Counted from the stretch's first letter, positions 1 to 8,526 are shown. The stretch: DNA of 31,341 nucleotides from JAGFIY01 sp964499285 (GCA_964499285.1 CAZCLA010000032.1:1-31341), one strand, 5' to 3'. Program-made: numbers and translations. The notes: generated by a model not told the origin, from the sequence alone.

Positions 1-10
1 AAAAACTCTT

Positions 11-104
11 CGCAATGACAGTGTTCGATTTAAATGAAAAACTATTGAAATTACATATCCCCCCGCAATCATACTTTAGAAAGACGAGTTTTAAAGATTG
101 CGGG
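11..104. repeat. Edge of possible dispersed repeat with 9-bp inverted repeat
   Basis: The leftmost bases contain CGCAATGACA (11-20), the typical end of the TCATTGCGA/TCGCAATGA type of dispersed palindromic repeat found in many genomes. Just after it, CCCGCAATC (62-70) and GATTGCGGG (96-104) form a perfect 9-bp inverted repeat around a 25-nt loop. It lies 3' of the minus-strand gene that ends at 133. No T-tract follows on either side, so it does not look like a normal intrinsic terminator. The element is cut by the window edge, so repeat identity is an inference. Confidence 0.35.
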
Positions 105-132
105 AATCGCAAATGTTAGATTTTATTTGCAG

Positions 133-1107
133 TTACCTTAAAAATCCAATTGTCAAAGTCAAAGAGTTATTATCCAATTCATTAAAAGTGTGAGAAAATG
201 CAAGATTTACAGTCAATCTAAATTTATATGTGTTGAACAGCCTAAAGCCGCCGTTTAGTATTGCTTCAAAGCCATCTCCCTTTTTCTCCACCCACCGGTG
301 CTGGTCAAATTCTTGTATGTACGTAAATGAATTTTGATCCTTCAACCAATGAAATCCCAAGCCTAAACCCAGATAAGGAGCAAAATCTTTTGTAGAAGCT
401 AAGATTGAAGAAAAAATATTTACCCCGAAACCTTCTCTTGCAAAAAACTGTACACCGTATTCGAGATTATCAACATCAGCCCCAAACTTTGCATCCATAG
501 TAAAAGACGGGTCATCGTTTTGAAAATTGCTTATAGGATAAAAATAACCGAACGACAGACCCCAAAACATTGAGCCGCTTCTTCTAAAATCTTCTTTTGA
601 TTCATCTTCAACAATGTTCCCTATATCAGCTACTGCTTTTATAGATTTCCCTTCAACAATGCTGGCAGCGATCCTTGTCATTACAACATCAAGTTCCTCA
701 ACCGATTCAGAATTTACTCTATCGGAAAAGACAATTTTTTCTAAAGAAATGCTATAAATATCAAAATGCACTATCAGCTTCTCTCCAAGAGACATTATAA
801 CAGTTTTGACTATTTCATCGGCGCTTAATTTCGTACCAATCTCTTTCAAACACTCATTACCTATACAGTTTAAATTTTTGGTTGCTTCCGCTGTTTCACT
901 TGCACTGATTACTTGAACCAAATTCGACTTGTTGGTGATTTCTTGCCTCAGCAAAAATTCCGCAGTAGTTAGAGTTGAATTATCAATCACTTCTGATTCG
1001 AACGGAAGTATAATTATTCTTTTTGTTGTTACCTGAGCTTGGGTGGAAATTGTGAAGAGAAATAAAACACAAAGAAAGGCTGAAAAATTGAATTTTCTTT
1101 TGATCAT
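133..1107 (-). CDS. Exported protein: CsgG/TolB-N-like domain plus C-terminal barrel-like region
   Basis: This is a 324-residue protein with a signal peptide (about 1-24, ending TQAQ). Residues 28-155 open with an RIIILPFES strand and contain a C81-x4-C86 pair followed by EIGTKLSADEIV. This is the pattern of the alpha/beta domain seen in CsgG, TolB-N and FlgO-like periplasmic proteins. After a charged linker (about 158-175) the C-terminal 145 residues alternate aromatic and glycine-rich strands (GLSFGYFYP, YLGLGLGFHW, LTLTIGFLR), like an outer-membrane beta-barrel. GGAG lies 7 nt upstream of the ATG. Function is unknown. It is probably cell-envelope located, with the first domain in the periplasm and the second in or at the outer membrane. 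It is divergent from the kinase operon that starts at 1306. Confidence 0.75.
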   Translation of the reverse strand: MIKRKFNFSAFLCVLFLFTISTQAQVTTKRIIILPFESEVIDNSTLTTAEFLLRQEITNKSNLVQVISASETAEATKNLNCIGNECLKEIGTKLSADEIVKTVIMSLGEKLIVHFDIYSISLEKIVFSDRVNSESVEELDVVMTRIAASIVEGKSIKAVADIGNIVEDESKEDFRRSGSMFWGLSFGYFYPISNFQNDDPSFTMDAKFGADVDNLEYGVQFFAREGFGVNIFSSILASTKDFAPYLGLGLGFHWLKDQNSFTYIQEFDQHRWVEKKGDGFEAILNGGFRLFNTYKFRLTVNLAFSHTFNELDNNSLTLTIGFLR

Positions 1108-1152
1108 TTTGACTCCGAGAAAATTTTATATACCCACACTAACTTAATTTTT

Positions 1153-1166
1153 GAATTTGCAAATTC
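1153..1166. promoter_or_regulatory. Perfect 14-bp palindrome in divergent promoter region
   Basis: GAATTTGCAAATTC is its own reverse complement. It sits between the divergent gene starts at 1107 (minus) and 1306 (plus) and overlaps the sigma-54-like match at 1158-1174. It could be an operator for a dimeric regulator, but AT-rich palindromes also arise by chance. Confidence 0.25.
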
Positions 1167-1174
1167 CAATCCAA
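1158..1174 (-). promoter_or_regulatory. Sigma-54-like -24/-12 promoter candidate
   Basis: Read on the minus strand, the site is TTGGATTGGAATTTGCA. It has TTGG at -24 and TTTGCA at -12, and the GG and GC doublets are at the exact 12-nt spacing of the sigma-54 consensus TTGGCACGN4TTGCA. The CAC of the -24 element is replaced by ATT. Transcription from it would begin near 1146, about 40 nt before the ATG at 1107. This is a pattern match only. Two sigma-54 activators in the window make it plausible. Confidence 0.35.
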
Positions 1175-1305
1175 AATTGTTGACCTAATTATTGCACAAA
1201 ACAATGGATCAAATCTATAAATATTTTGAAAATTCTTTCTATTTGATGATACAATAGATTATATTAGTGTACCATTTTGAGAATATTCAAATGAGTTTTA
1301 TATAA

Positions 1306-3225
1306 ATGTCTGAAGGACTTGTACATAGTCTTAAAGCCGTTGTTTCCCTCTGTGAAGCTGATTCCGGGTTTATCGTTGATATTAACTCGGACGACAAGGC
1401 AAAAGTCTATTCGACCCATTTTTTGCCGGATTACTCAACTAAGGACATTACGGATCTTTTTAAGGAAAGCAAGTTTCCGAAGGATAGTGAATTCCTCAGA
1501 ACATTCAACGAGAACAGGTCCGAGAAAGATAAAATCTCATCTCTTTTCATAAAGAAACTATTTGAAAATGACGCGAGAAAATTAATACTTGTTCTCGTTT
1601 CGAAAGAAAAAAATAATTTTAAGAATCTTAACGGCAAAAAATTAAATGACATAGTTTCACTTTTAATGTATCATATCAATAAACCGCTGCTTCTCCTCGA
1701 GAGACATATACGAGAAACAACCGATAACATTGATGCTACAATCTATTCCTCCGATATTAATGGGAATGAATATTATTTCGTTTCAAACTCGATAGAAAAA
1801 TTATTGGGTTATCCTTCCCAATATATTTATGAAAATAGACTTGCAATTCTACGAACCATCCTGCCCGAAGATTTTAAGAAGTTCAAAGATTTTATTGCAA
1901 AAATAAAAGCCGGAGAGTCGGCAGTAGCCGAATATAGAATTCTAAATAAGGACGAAGAGATTCGTTATATAAGACATAGCGGGACACCCATTGTTGAAAA
2001 CGGCAAAACAACCAGAATTGTAGGTATGCTGAGCGATATCACCTCCGAAAAAGCCGCGATGGAAAAACTACACCGTTCGGAAGAACTGTTATCAATGTTG
2101 ATGAAAACCACCAACAGCTTGATTTTTACACTAAACCGATCAGGATATTTCACCGATGTTAATCCGAAAGGCGCTCAGGAGCTTGGCTACAACATAAACG
2201 AACTTGTGGGAAATCATTTTCTGGAATTTATAGACGAAGAAAACCGTGGGGAGATTGCCGTTGCTTTTCAGAAAATTTTGAAGTCCGACGAAATCGTAAC
2301 CTTCGAAGCAGTGATAACCGACAGATTCGGAAAATCCGTTGTTTATGAAATTCAAGCAAGATCGGTTTTTGAAAATAATGAAATAACCGGCATGCTTGGA
2401 ATGGGGCGCGACGTCACAACCAAGAAAAAAGATAAAACAAAATTAAACGAACTAAATACAAAACTAACCGAAGCAAACAGAATTATTTCAATAGAACGCG
2501 ACAGAGCTAAACACCAGATAACTCTGCTTGAGGAACTTAATAAACTAAAAAACGATTTTATATCAAATGTATCGCATGAGTTAAGAACCCCTCTTGCTTC
2601 AATAGTCGGGTTTGCGGAAACAATTGCTTCGGACGAAGATTTACCGAAAGAAATGGTAAACGAATTCAGCAATATTATTTTGACTGAAGGGAAAAGACTT
2701 GCAAGGTTAGTTAACGATATACTCGATTTTTCAAAGCTCGAATCAGACAAAGAAAATCTTTCCCTTACGTCCTTTGATGTAATAAAGTTATTATACGAAC
2801 TCAAAGACAGTTACTCAAAACAGGCATCAGATAAAGGTTTAAATCTTACAACCGAACTTCCTGAAGCCGAAATTATCATTAAAGCCGATAGGGACAGAAT
2901 ATTCAAAGCATTCAGCAACCTTATCTCAAACGCAATCAAATTCACGCCAAGAGAAGGAAGGATTACAATTATTGCTCAAGATTTTCTAAAGGAAGTTGAG
3001 GTAATGATAAGCGATACAGGAATAGGAATTCCTGAAGAGGAAAGACCAAAGCTGTTTCAAAAATTTTCGAAGATTAGCAACAATAAATCTCAGCAGCCAG
3101 GAGCAGGATTCGGACTTGCTACGGTTAAACAGATTGTTGATCTGCACAAAGGATTAATTCAAGTTAAAAGTGAAGTTAATAAAGGCAGCACGTTTATTGT
3201 TCGTCTGCCTAAATCAAGAAAGTAG
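1306..3225 (+). CDS. Soluble sensor histidine kinase (GAF-like, PAS, PAS, HisKA, HATPase)
   Basis: This is a 639-residue sensor kinase with no membrane segment, so it should sense a cytoplasmic signal. Order: GAF-like region (about 1-125), PAS 1 (140-250), PAS 2 (258-372), coiled coil (376-412), HisKA with the H box SHELRTP and phospho-acceptor His424, then HATPase_c with N box NLISNAIKFT (Asn542), G1 DTGIGIP (Asp570) and G2 GAGFGLA (from 599). All catalytic motifs are present. An in-frame stop immediately precedes the ATG at 1306, so no longer start is possible. No clear ribosome-binding site is seen. It is the first gene of a four-gene operon. The next gene starts 11 nt downstream and encodes a receiver-sigma-54 activator, its likely partner, and a second receiver (on the PP2C phosphatase) lies at the operon end. 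Confidence 0.93.
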   Translation: MSEGLVHSLKAVVSLCEADSGFIVDINSDDKAKVYSTHFLPDYSTKDITDLFKESKFPKDSEFLRTFNENRSEKDKISSLFIKKLFENDARKLILVLVSKEKNNFKNLNGKKLNDIVSLLMYHINKPLLLLERHIRETTDNIDATIYSSDINGNEYYFVSNSIEKLLGYPSQYIYENRLAILRTILPEDFKKFKDFIAKIKAGESAVAEYRILNKDEEIRYIRHSGTPIVENGKTTRIVGMLSDITSEKAAMEKLHRSEELLSMLMKTTNSLIFTLNRSGYFTDVNPKGAQELGYNINELVGNHFLEFIDEENRGEIAVAFQKILKSDEIVTFEAVITDRFGKSVVYEIQARSVFENNEITGMLGMGRDVTTKKKDKTKLNELNTKLTEANRIISIERDRAKHQITLLEELNKLKNDFISNVSHELRTPLASIVGFAETIASDEDLPKEMVNEFSNIILTEGKRLARLVNDILDFSKLESDKENLSLTSFDVIKLLYELKDSYSKQASDKGLNLTTELPEAEIIIKADRDRIFKAFSNLISNAIKFTPREGRITIIAQDFLKEVEVMISDTGIGIPEEERPKLFQKFSKISNNKSQQPGAGFGLATVKQIVDLHKGLIQVKSEVNKGSTFIVRLPKSRK

Positions 3226-3236
3226 AGGGGATTAAA

Positions 3237-4619
3237 TTGGACAAGCTCATTTTTATTGTAGATGACGAACCTTCAATATTGAAGCTTCTTTCGCATTGGG
3301 TTAAAAACCAATGGCAATATAAAGTTAAAACTTTCGAGAACGGGAACGATATAGTAGATCATCTTTCCGATGAACCTGATCTGATCCTGCTCGATATTAT
3401 GCTGCCGGATATTGACGGAATAGAAGTGCTCAAAAGAATAAAAACGTACAATAAAGACGTTCCGGTTATTATGCTCTCAGCTCAAGGGAATGTGGGTGTT
3501 GCAATGGAGTCAATAAGACTGGGGGCATTCGACTATTTTCCAAAACCAATCGATAAAAATCGTCTCGAACCAGCAATAAAAAATGCCCTTAAGAATTACG
3601 AACTCCAGAAAAAAATTCATGATCTCGAAGCCGAAGTTCAAAAAGAATACAGCTTTGAAAATATTATTTCTGCTGATAATAAAATGCAGAAAGTTTTCAA
3701 GATGATAACTAAAGTACTCGATAATGACATTACGGTATTGATTCACGGTGAAAGCGGAACGGGAAAAGAACTAATTGCGCGAGCAATTCATTACAACGGA
3801 AAAAGAAAAGAAAGACCCTTTGTTGTTGTAAACAGCGCTTCGATACCCCGTGAACTTTTGGAAAGTGAACTTTTCGGTCATGAAAAAGGTGCTTTTACGG
3901 GAGCGCATCAAAGAAAAATCGGAAAGTTCGAACTCGCAAATGGTGGAACAATATTTCTAGATGAAATTGGTGAAATGGAAATGTCGCTGCAAGCAAAAAT
4001 TCTTAGAGTGATTCAACAACGGGAGTTTGAACGAGTAGGCGGAAACGAAATAATAAAATCGGATGTTAGAATAATTTCGGCAACCAACAGAAATCTTACC
4101 GAAGCGGTTGAAAACAAAGAGTTTAGAGAGGATCTTTATTATAGACTGAATTCATTTCCAATAAATGTGCCTCCTTTACGCGAAAGAAGAGGCGATATTG
4201 TGATTCTTATAGATCACTTCTTAAAAACATTTAACGAAAAACTTGGCAGAACAATAAAGGGCGTCAATAAATCCGCACTAAAATTGATGTACGATTACGA
4301 TTGGCCGGGAAACGTTCGCGAACTTGAAAACACGATTGAAAGATGTATGATTCTTTGCGAAGGTGAAAATCTGGATGTTGAAAGTCTACCGGTGCACATT
4401 AAGGATTCAACGGGAACAAGCAATTTAATTTATGGCGGGCCTATGTTTTCGGACAGCATGCCAATTATTCCTTTCGAAAAATTGAAGGAAGAAGCGATTA
4501 AGCACGCTCTTAAAGTTACTGAGGGGAACATTGTTGACGCAGCGAAAAAATTGAACGTGGGGCGCGCAACACTTTACAGGTTGATGGAAAAATATGAAAT
4601 ATCATATAAAAAGAATTAG
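3237..4619 (+). CDS. NtrC-family sigma-54-dependent response regulator
   Basis: This is a 460-residue regulator in three parts. The receiver (1-120) has acidic Asp9/Asp10, phospho-acceptor Asp53, Ser81 and Lys103. The AAA+ core has Walker A GESGTGKE (171-178), an intact sigma-54-contacting GAFTGA loop (218-223), Walker B GGTIFLDE (236-243) and WPGNVREL (356-363). The Fis-type helix-turn-helix is at about 430-452. It should bind enhancers and open sigma-54 promoters when phosphorylated. The start is TTG at 3237, supported by a strong AGAGGGG ribosome-binding site at 3224-3230 that overlaps the stop of the upstream kinase gene. The neighbouring histidine kinase is the probable phosphodonor. A 9-nt gap separates it from the STAS gene. 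Confidence 0.95.
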   Translation: MDKLIFIVDDEPSILKLLSHWVKNQWQYKVKTFENGNDIVDHLSDEPDLILLDIMLPDIDGIEVLKRIKTYNKDVPVIMLSAQGNVGVAMESIRLGAFDYFPKPIDKNRLEPAIKNALKNYELQKKIHDLEAEVQKEYSFENIISADNKMQKVFKMITKVLDNDITVLIHGESGTGKELIARAIHYNGKRKERPFVVVNSASIPRELLESELFGHEKGAFTGAHQRKIGKFELANGGTIFLDEIGEMEMSLQAKILRVIQQREFERVGGNEIIKSDVRIISATNRNLTEAVENKEFREDLYYRLNSFPINVPPLRERRGDIVILIDHFLKTFNEKLGRTIKGVNKSALKLMYDYDWPGNVRELENTIERCMILCEGENLDVESLPVHIKDSTGTSNLIYGGPMFSDSMPIIPFEKLKEEAIKHALKVTEGNIVDAAKKLNVGRATLYRLMEKYEISYKKN

Positions 4620-4628
4620 TGGTGAAAA

Positions 4629-4970
4629 ATGAAATTCGAAGAACAAATTGCAGGCAGCAATTATATAATTTCTGTTTTAATTGAAAGGGCTACCCTTAAT
4701 GATGCCGACGAATTTAAGAAAATAGTTAATTCGCGAATTGACGAGGGTTATGCTAACATTGTCGTTGATCTATCTGAAGTTGAATATCTTGATTCGACTT
4801 TCCTTGGCAATTTAGTCAGCTTATTGAAAAGATCGGTAAGAGTTGACGGCGACCTAAAATTAGTCGGTTTTAAACCGATTGTAAGATCCATGTTTGAGCT
4901 TACAAGAATGTTTCGAGTTTTTGAGAGCTTTTCAAGTGTGGATGAAGCAATAAAAAGTTTTAATAAATAG
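4629..4970 (+). CDS. STAS-domain anti-sigma factor antagonist
   Basis: This 113-residue single STAS domain has the typical length of SpoIIAA/RsbV proteins. The signature VVDLSEVEYLDSTFLGNLV (45-63) places Asp55-Ser56-Thr57 at the family's phosphorylation site. Ser56 aligns with the serine that anti-sigma kinases phosphorylate and PP2C phosphatases dephosphorylate. The ATG has a GGTG about 7 nt upstream and lies 9 nt after the sigma-54 regulator. The next gene, 10 nt on, encodes a receiver-PP2C phosphatase that is the expected activator. In the known partner-switch scheme, the dephosphorylated form would sequester an anti-sigma kinase. No such kinase is encoded in this window. Confidence 0.92.
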   Translation: MKFEEQIAGSNYIISVLIERATLNDADEFKKIVNSRIDEGYANIVVDLSEVEYLDSTFLGNLVSLLKRSVRVDGDLKLVGFKPIVRSMFELTRMFRVFESFSSVDEAIKSFNK

Positions 4971-4980
4971 ATAGAGTATT

Positions 4981-6114
4981 ATGGAAGACAATAAAAGATA
5001 TAAAGTTCTTCTTGTTGAAGACGAAGAGAATATTTCAACGCTGTTTAAATATAATTTGAAAAAATCCGGATTCGAATGCGAAGTTGCAGCCAATGGTATT
5101 GAGGGATTGGATAAGGTTGCAAAGTTCAATCCCGATATTATTATTAGCGACATAATGATGCCGGAGATGGATGGACTGGAATTCAGAAAAATTTTGATCG
5201 AAAATCCTAACTTTAATCAAATCCCCTTCGTGTTTTTAACAGCCAAAGGAGAGGAAGAAGATATTCTTGGTGGTTACGAACTGGATATCGAAGATTATAT
5301 AATCAAAACATCAAGTCCAAAAGTAGTTCTCGCAAAGCTTACCGCAATCTTAAAAAGCAAACAGAAAGAAAGAGAAAAAACTGTCGGCGAAGTGCAGCAA
5401 GCGGCTGATAACTTGGGCGCAAAGGTTGTGCCGGATGAATTTCTTAAAATCAACGGATTTGATGTTAAACATTTTCATCGTTCGTTTGATAACATTCCGG
5501 GAGGCGATTTTATAGATTACATGGCTCTCGATAAGGATACCGGCGTTGTGGTTCTCGGTGACGTGATGGGAAAAAAGTGGAAAGCTTGGTATTTCGCGGT
5601 TGCCTACGCGGGCTATGTCAGAAGCGCAGTCCGGTTTGCTTTAAAATCCGAAACAAATGTTTCCCCGGCGGAAATTCTCGCCAAGGTAAACGAATCTGTT
5701 CACAATGACGAAAGGATCTCAGAAGTTTTTATTACGCTTTCGGTGCTCGTTTTAAATAACATAAACAAAACTGTTACTTATGCAGGTGCGGGAGACCTTC
5801 CCATATTATTGAAAACGGATGGTGTTAAATTAATTGAATCCCATGGACTTTTATTAGGTTTCGATGCAAATGCTAAATACCAAGATAGACTTGTGCAGCT
5901 AAATTCCGGCGATGAAATCATTCTGTTTACAGACGGTTTGATAGAATCGAGAAATCCTTCGGGTGAGCTTTACGGGAATGAAAGATTGATTGATTCGGCT
6001 TCTAGAGCGGGTAAATCTGACGATCTTCTTGAATTTATCAAATCTGATTTTAATTCGTTTACATACAATGTTTATGAAGACGATTTCAGTTTAATCTCAA
6101 TTAAAGCAGTTTAG
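4981..6114 (+). CDS. Response regulator with PP2C (SpoIIE/RsbU-type) phosphatase output
   Basis: This is a 377-residue two-domain protein. The receiver (8-125) has Glu13/Asp14, phospho-acceptor Asp57 in SDIMMPEMDG, Thr87 and Lys109. After a short coiled linker, the PP2C-family serine phosphatase (about 150-377) keeps its metal-binding motifs: GGDFID (174-179), GDVMGK (193-198), FTDGL (316-320) and DDFSL (367-371). The second motif reads GDVMGKKW rather than the common GDVSGHG. Phosphorylation of Asp57 is expected to control dephosphorylation of the adjacent STAS protein. It is the last gene of the operon. Its TAG stop shares the 4 bp TTAG with the stop of the converging gene. Confidence 0.93.
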   Translation: MEDNKRYKVLLVEDEENISTLFKYNLKKSGFECEVAANGIEGLDKVAKFNPDIIISDIMMPEMDGLEFRKILIENPNFNQIPFVFLTAKGEEEDILGGYELDIEDYIIKTSSPKVVLAKLTAILKSKQKEREKTVGEVQQAADNLGAKVVPDEFLKINGFDVKHFHRSFDNIPGGDFIDYMALDKDTGVVVLGDVMGKKWKAWYFAVAYAGYVRSAVRFALKSETNVSPAEILAKVNESVHNDERISEVFITLSVLVLNNINKTVTYAGAGDLPILLKTDGVKLIESHGLLLGFDANAKYQDRLVQLNSGDEIILFTDGLIESRNPSGELYGNERLIDSASRAGKSDDLLEFIKSDFNSFTYNVYEDDFSLISIKAV

Positions 6115-7061
6115 TGATTAAAGTTGTGATTTCGCATTATCGACTCTAATTCCGACCCGTTTATTGTCACCTCTTCAATGATCTGCTTTATAGTACTTTT
6201 GTCGGTTTTAATAAAATCATCAGCATCGATTGTAACAATTAATCCAGCAAGATCAGCAGAAGCGGGACTAATCTTAATTCTCTCCTTCTCCGAATAGAAA
6301 ATATCCGGTCTATGTTTTTTCCTTAATATTAAAATCAACTTGTAAATGTGTTTACTTTTCCATCCCAACACATTAATCATTGGTTCGGTATCTAATGGAA
6401 AAATTTTTTTTGCCGATTCTATTAACACAGCTAAAAATTTTTCTGCGCGATCAGCCGATTTACTTTCAATAAAAATAAAATTTGGTAAAGTATCGGTTAC
6501 GACCTCAACATTTTCTGAAGCTTTCTCTAAACTATCGGCAAATTCAATCAGCTTTAGTTTTGATTTTGGAACTGATTGGAAGTGAAAATGATCTGGGGCT
6601 GAAGCTCCGCATTTTGGTCCATTGTAAAAAAGTGCTTGTTCTTCCGGGAATAATTCAATCAATGAAATAAAATCTTTTCCCTTAAATTGTTGAGGAATAT
6701 GTTTTTCGTTAGCTATTGTAAAATGCATTTCAGTTATCGGAAAGGGATTGCAAAGCACGAGGTAATCTTTTAAAATAACACCAGCTTGTTCGGGATAAAG
6801 ATTGTTTTTGCAAAGAAAACATTTTCTTGCACTAACAGATTTTTCATCGACTTTTGCTAAAGTTGAAGCAGTGCGGTTAGGATTATAGGATAAGATAAAA
6901 TCGTTATTCGCGATTGTAAAACGCTTCTCTTCCAATGAATTTAAAACTTTCGAATTTTCGTTTAACAAAGTCCATTGCTTTTTTTGATCAGCGTAAAAAT
7001 TGCTGAGCCAATCACCCGAATTCTTCAAGTAATTTTCGATGGGAATAAATTTATTCCTCAT
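6111..7061 (-). CDS. GalT/VTC2-like HIT-superfamily nucleotidyltransferase (DUF4922-like)
   Basis: This 316-residue protein carries the HIT-superfamily motif APDHFHFQ, with His158, His160 and Gln162. This is the H-x-H-x-Q form used by galactose-1-phosphate uridylyltransferase and GDP-hexose phosphorylases, in which the second His is the nucleotidylated residue. A CFLC pair (Cys81, Cys84) could bind metal. The substrate is probably a nucleotide sugar, but which one cannot be read from the sequence. The ATG overlaps the end of the upstream glycosyltransferase gene by 11 nt, so the two are translationally coupled and may act on the same sugar. No Shine-Dalgarno is visible. The stop overlaps the converging phosphatase gene by 4 bp. 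Confidence 0.78.
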   Translation of the reverse strand: MRNKFIPIENYLKNSGDWLSNFYADQKKQWTLLNENSKVLNSLEEKRFTIANNDFILSYNPNRTASTLAKVDEKSVSARKCFLCKNNLYPEQAGVILKDYLVLCNPFPITEMHFTIANEKHIPQQFKGKDFISLIELFPEEQALFYNGPKCGASAPDHFHFQSVPKSKLKLIEFADSLEKASENVEVVTDTLPNFIFIESKSADRAEKFLAVLIESAKKIFPLDTEPMINVLGWKSKHIYKLILILRKKHRPDIFYSEKERIKISPASADLAGLIVTIDADDFIKTDKSTIKQIIEEVTINGSELESIMRNHNFNH

Positions 7062-8499
7062 AATTTTTTAGCAGTTTGATTCGTTCTTCGATTTCTTCTG
7101 TTCTCAAGGAATCTTTGAAAAAATTGTTTTTATTTTCTTTTTCTATACTCAGCGATGAATCGGTATTTCCTTCCCATCTTCTACAGATATAAATAGGCTC
7201 AAAAATTCTTCCGGTCTTAAATTCGCGGGATAGCTGGAGACAAACAGCATAATCTTCTCCGTAACTAACATCCGGTATTTCAGCTTTGCGTAAAAGCGGA
7301 GTATAAAAAGCACGAGGCGCCCCGAAACCATTCACTCTTAATGCATTGTTCTTTCCGTTTTCCTCTGTCCATTCATTATGCGAAATTATTCCCGGCGGAA
7401 TTTCCTTCAGCTTAAAATCCGTAAGAAGATAACTTCCGATAACCATTCCACATTTGTCTTCATAAAATTTACTTACAATTTTTTGGAGAGTGTTTTCATC
7501 TTTGTATAGGTCATCGCTGTCGAGTTGAACGGCGAACTTACCGCAGTGATGTGAATGTACCGCAATTCTCCAGCAGCCTCCGATTCCGTAGTTTTTCTCC
7601 CTTGGTATAATATGAATGATCTTTGAGTCACTCTCTGCAAAGGACTTTATTGCTTGTGTAGTCCCGTCATCCGAGTGATTATCCACTACAATTATATTGA
7701 AATGGAAGTTTGTTTTTTGGCTTAAAGCAGAATTTATTGCATCATCTATCGTCTTGACCCGGTTCTTAACCGGAATAATAATAGAAGCTTCGGTCTTAAA
7801 CTCTTCACTGAACTTAACAGCTTTACTTTTAGGAGGAAGTTTTGCGTTTATCCTTTCGAGATAAGCCGAAACGACTTTTTCTAATTCCTTTTGCTCTTCC
7901 TCAAATTCCGGATCGACGTAACTGAAGTGTTTTTCGTACTTTACATCTTCTTCCTTTTCTTTTGCTGTATAAAGAAATTCTGTAATGTGAAAAATATCTG
8001 AAACTTCAAGGGCGGTAAGCCAAAGGTTGTAAAATGCAGAATATTTTAGATCATTAAAATATGTTAATGATTTTTCTAAAATATCCCTTCTTATAAGAAC
8101 CAGTTTTCCAAAATCGAAATTATCTCGGACACTTCCGAATTGATGATCAATTTTCGGCATCATTTTCTTAACGCCTGATTTTTGGGAGAAGTGATCCGAA
8201 TAAACCAATCCTGCAGTGTTTTTAAGTGCCGAATTTTTGAATTTGGCAAAAGTCTCCTTCTCAAAAGAGATTTCACTCGAATCGACGACGGTAAGCAGAA
8301 AATCCTCTTTTGTTTTCTCAATCAGCCGAATTAGAGAACTACTCTCAAACAGATTGTTGAAGTTCAGGAAATTATGATCTACGATCTGAGATTTTGAACT
8401 TTCGAAAAAATAAACGCCAGATATGATACCAGATGCCGAGATCAGTTGATTGACATTTTTACTATTTTCTTCTGAAAGGAAAGGTAAAATTAATTCCAT
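7051..8499 (-). CDS. GT2-family glycosyltransferase with N-terminal extension
   Basis: This is a 482-residue protein. The C-terminal half (about 237-480) is a GT-A family 2 domain: SIIIPVKNR start, VVDNHSDDGT nucleotide-binding strand, LDSDD metal-binding DxD (326-330) and GEDYAV (414-419), which supplies the usual acidic base. Residues 1-190 are not a standard GT2 domain, but motifs such as LVYSDHF and GKLVLIRRDIL suggest a degenerate second GT-like fold. A charged helical linker (about 180-225) joins them. There is no transmembrane segment, so it is cytosolic or peripheral. It is first in a two-gene operon with the GalT-like gene, which points to synthesis or remodelling of a glycan or storage sugar. 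The acceptor is unknown. Confidence 0.87.
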   Translation of the reverse strand: MELILPFLSEENSKNVNQLISASGIISGVYFFESSKSQIVDHNFLNFNNLFESSSLIRLIEKTKEDFLLTVVDSSEISFEKETFAKFKNSALKNTAGLVYSDHFSQKSGVKKMMPKIDHQFGSVRDNFDFGKLVLIRRDILEKSLTYFNDLKYSAFYNLWLTALEVSDIFHITEFLYTAKEKEEDVKYEKHFSYVDPEFEEEQKELEKVVSAYLERINAKLPPKSKAVKFSEEFKTEASIIIPVKNRVKTIDDAINSALSQKTNFHFNIIVVDNHSDDGTTQAIKSFAESDSKIIHIIPREKNYGIGGCWRIAVHSHHCGKFAVQLDSDDLYKDENTLQKIVSKFYEDKCGMVIGSYLLTDFKLKEIPPGIISHNEWTEENGKNNALRVNGFGAPRAFYTPLLRKAEIPDVSYGEDYAVCLQLSREFKTGRIFEPIYICRRWEGNTDSSLSIEKENKNNFFKDSLRTEEIEERIKLLKNYEE

Positions 8500-8526
8500 A
8501 GATTGATTTTAATATTTGATAAACGA

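Noticed and set aside
2352..2804. 150-codon minus-strand open frame inside the histidine kinase gene
   Set aside because: It is fully antisense to the PAS/HisKA coding region, is Ser/Phe-rich as expected of a shadow frame, and has no start signal or recognisable domain.
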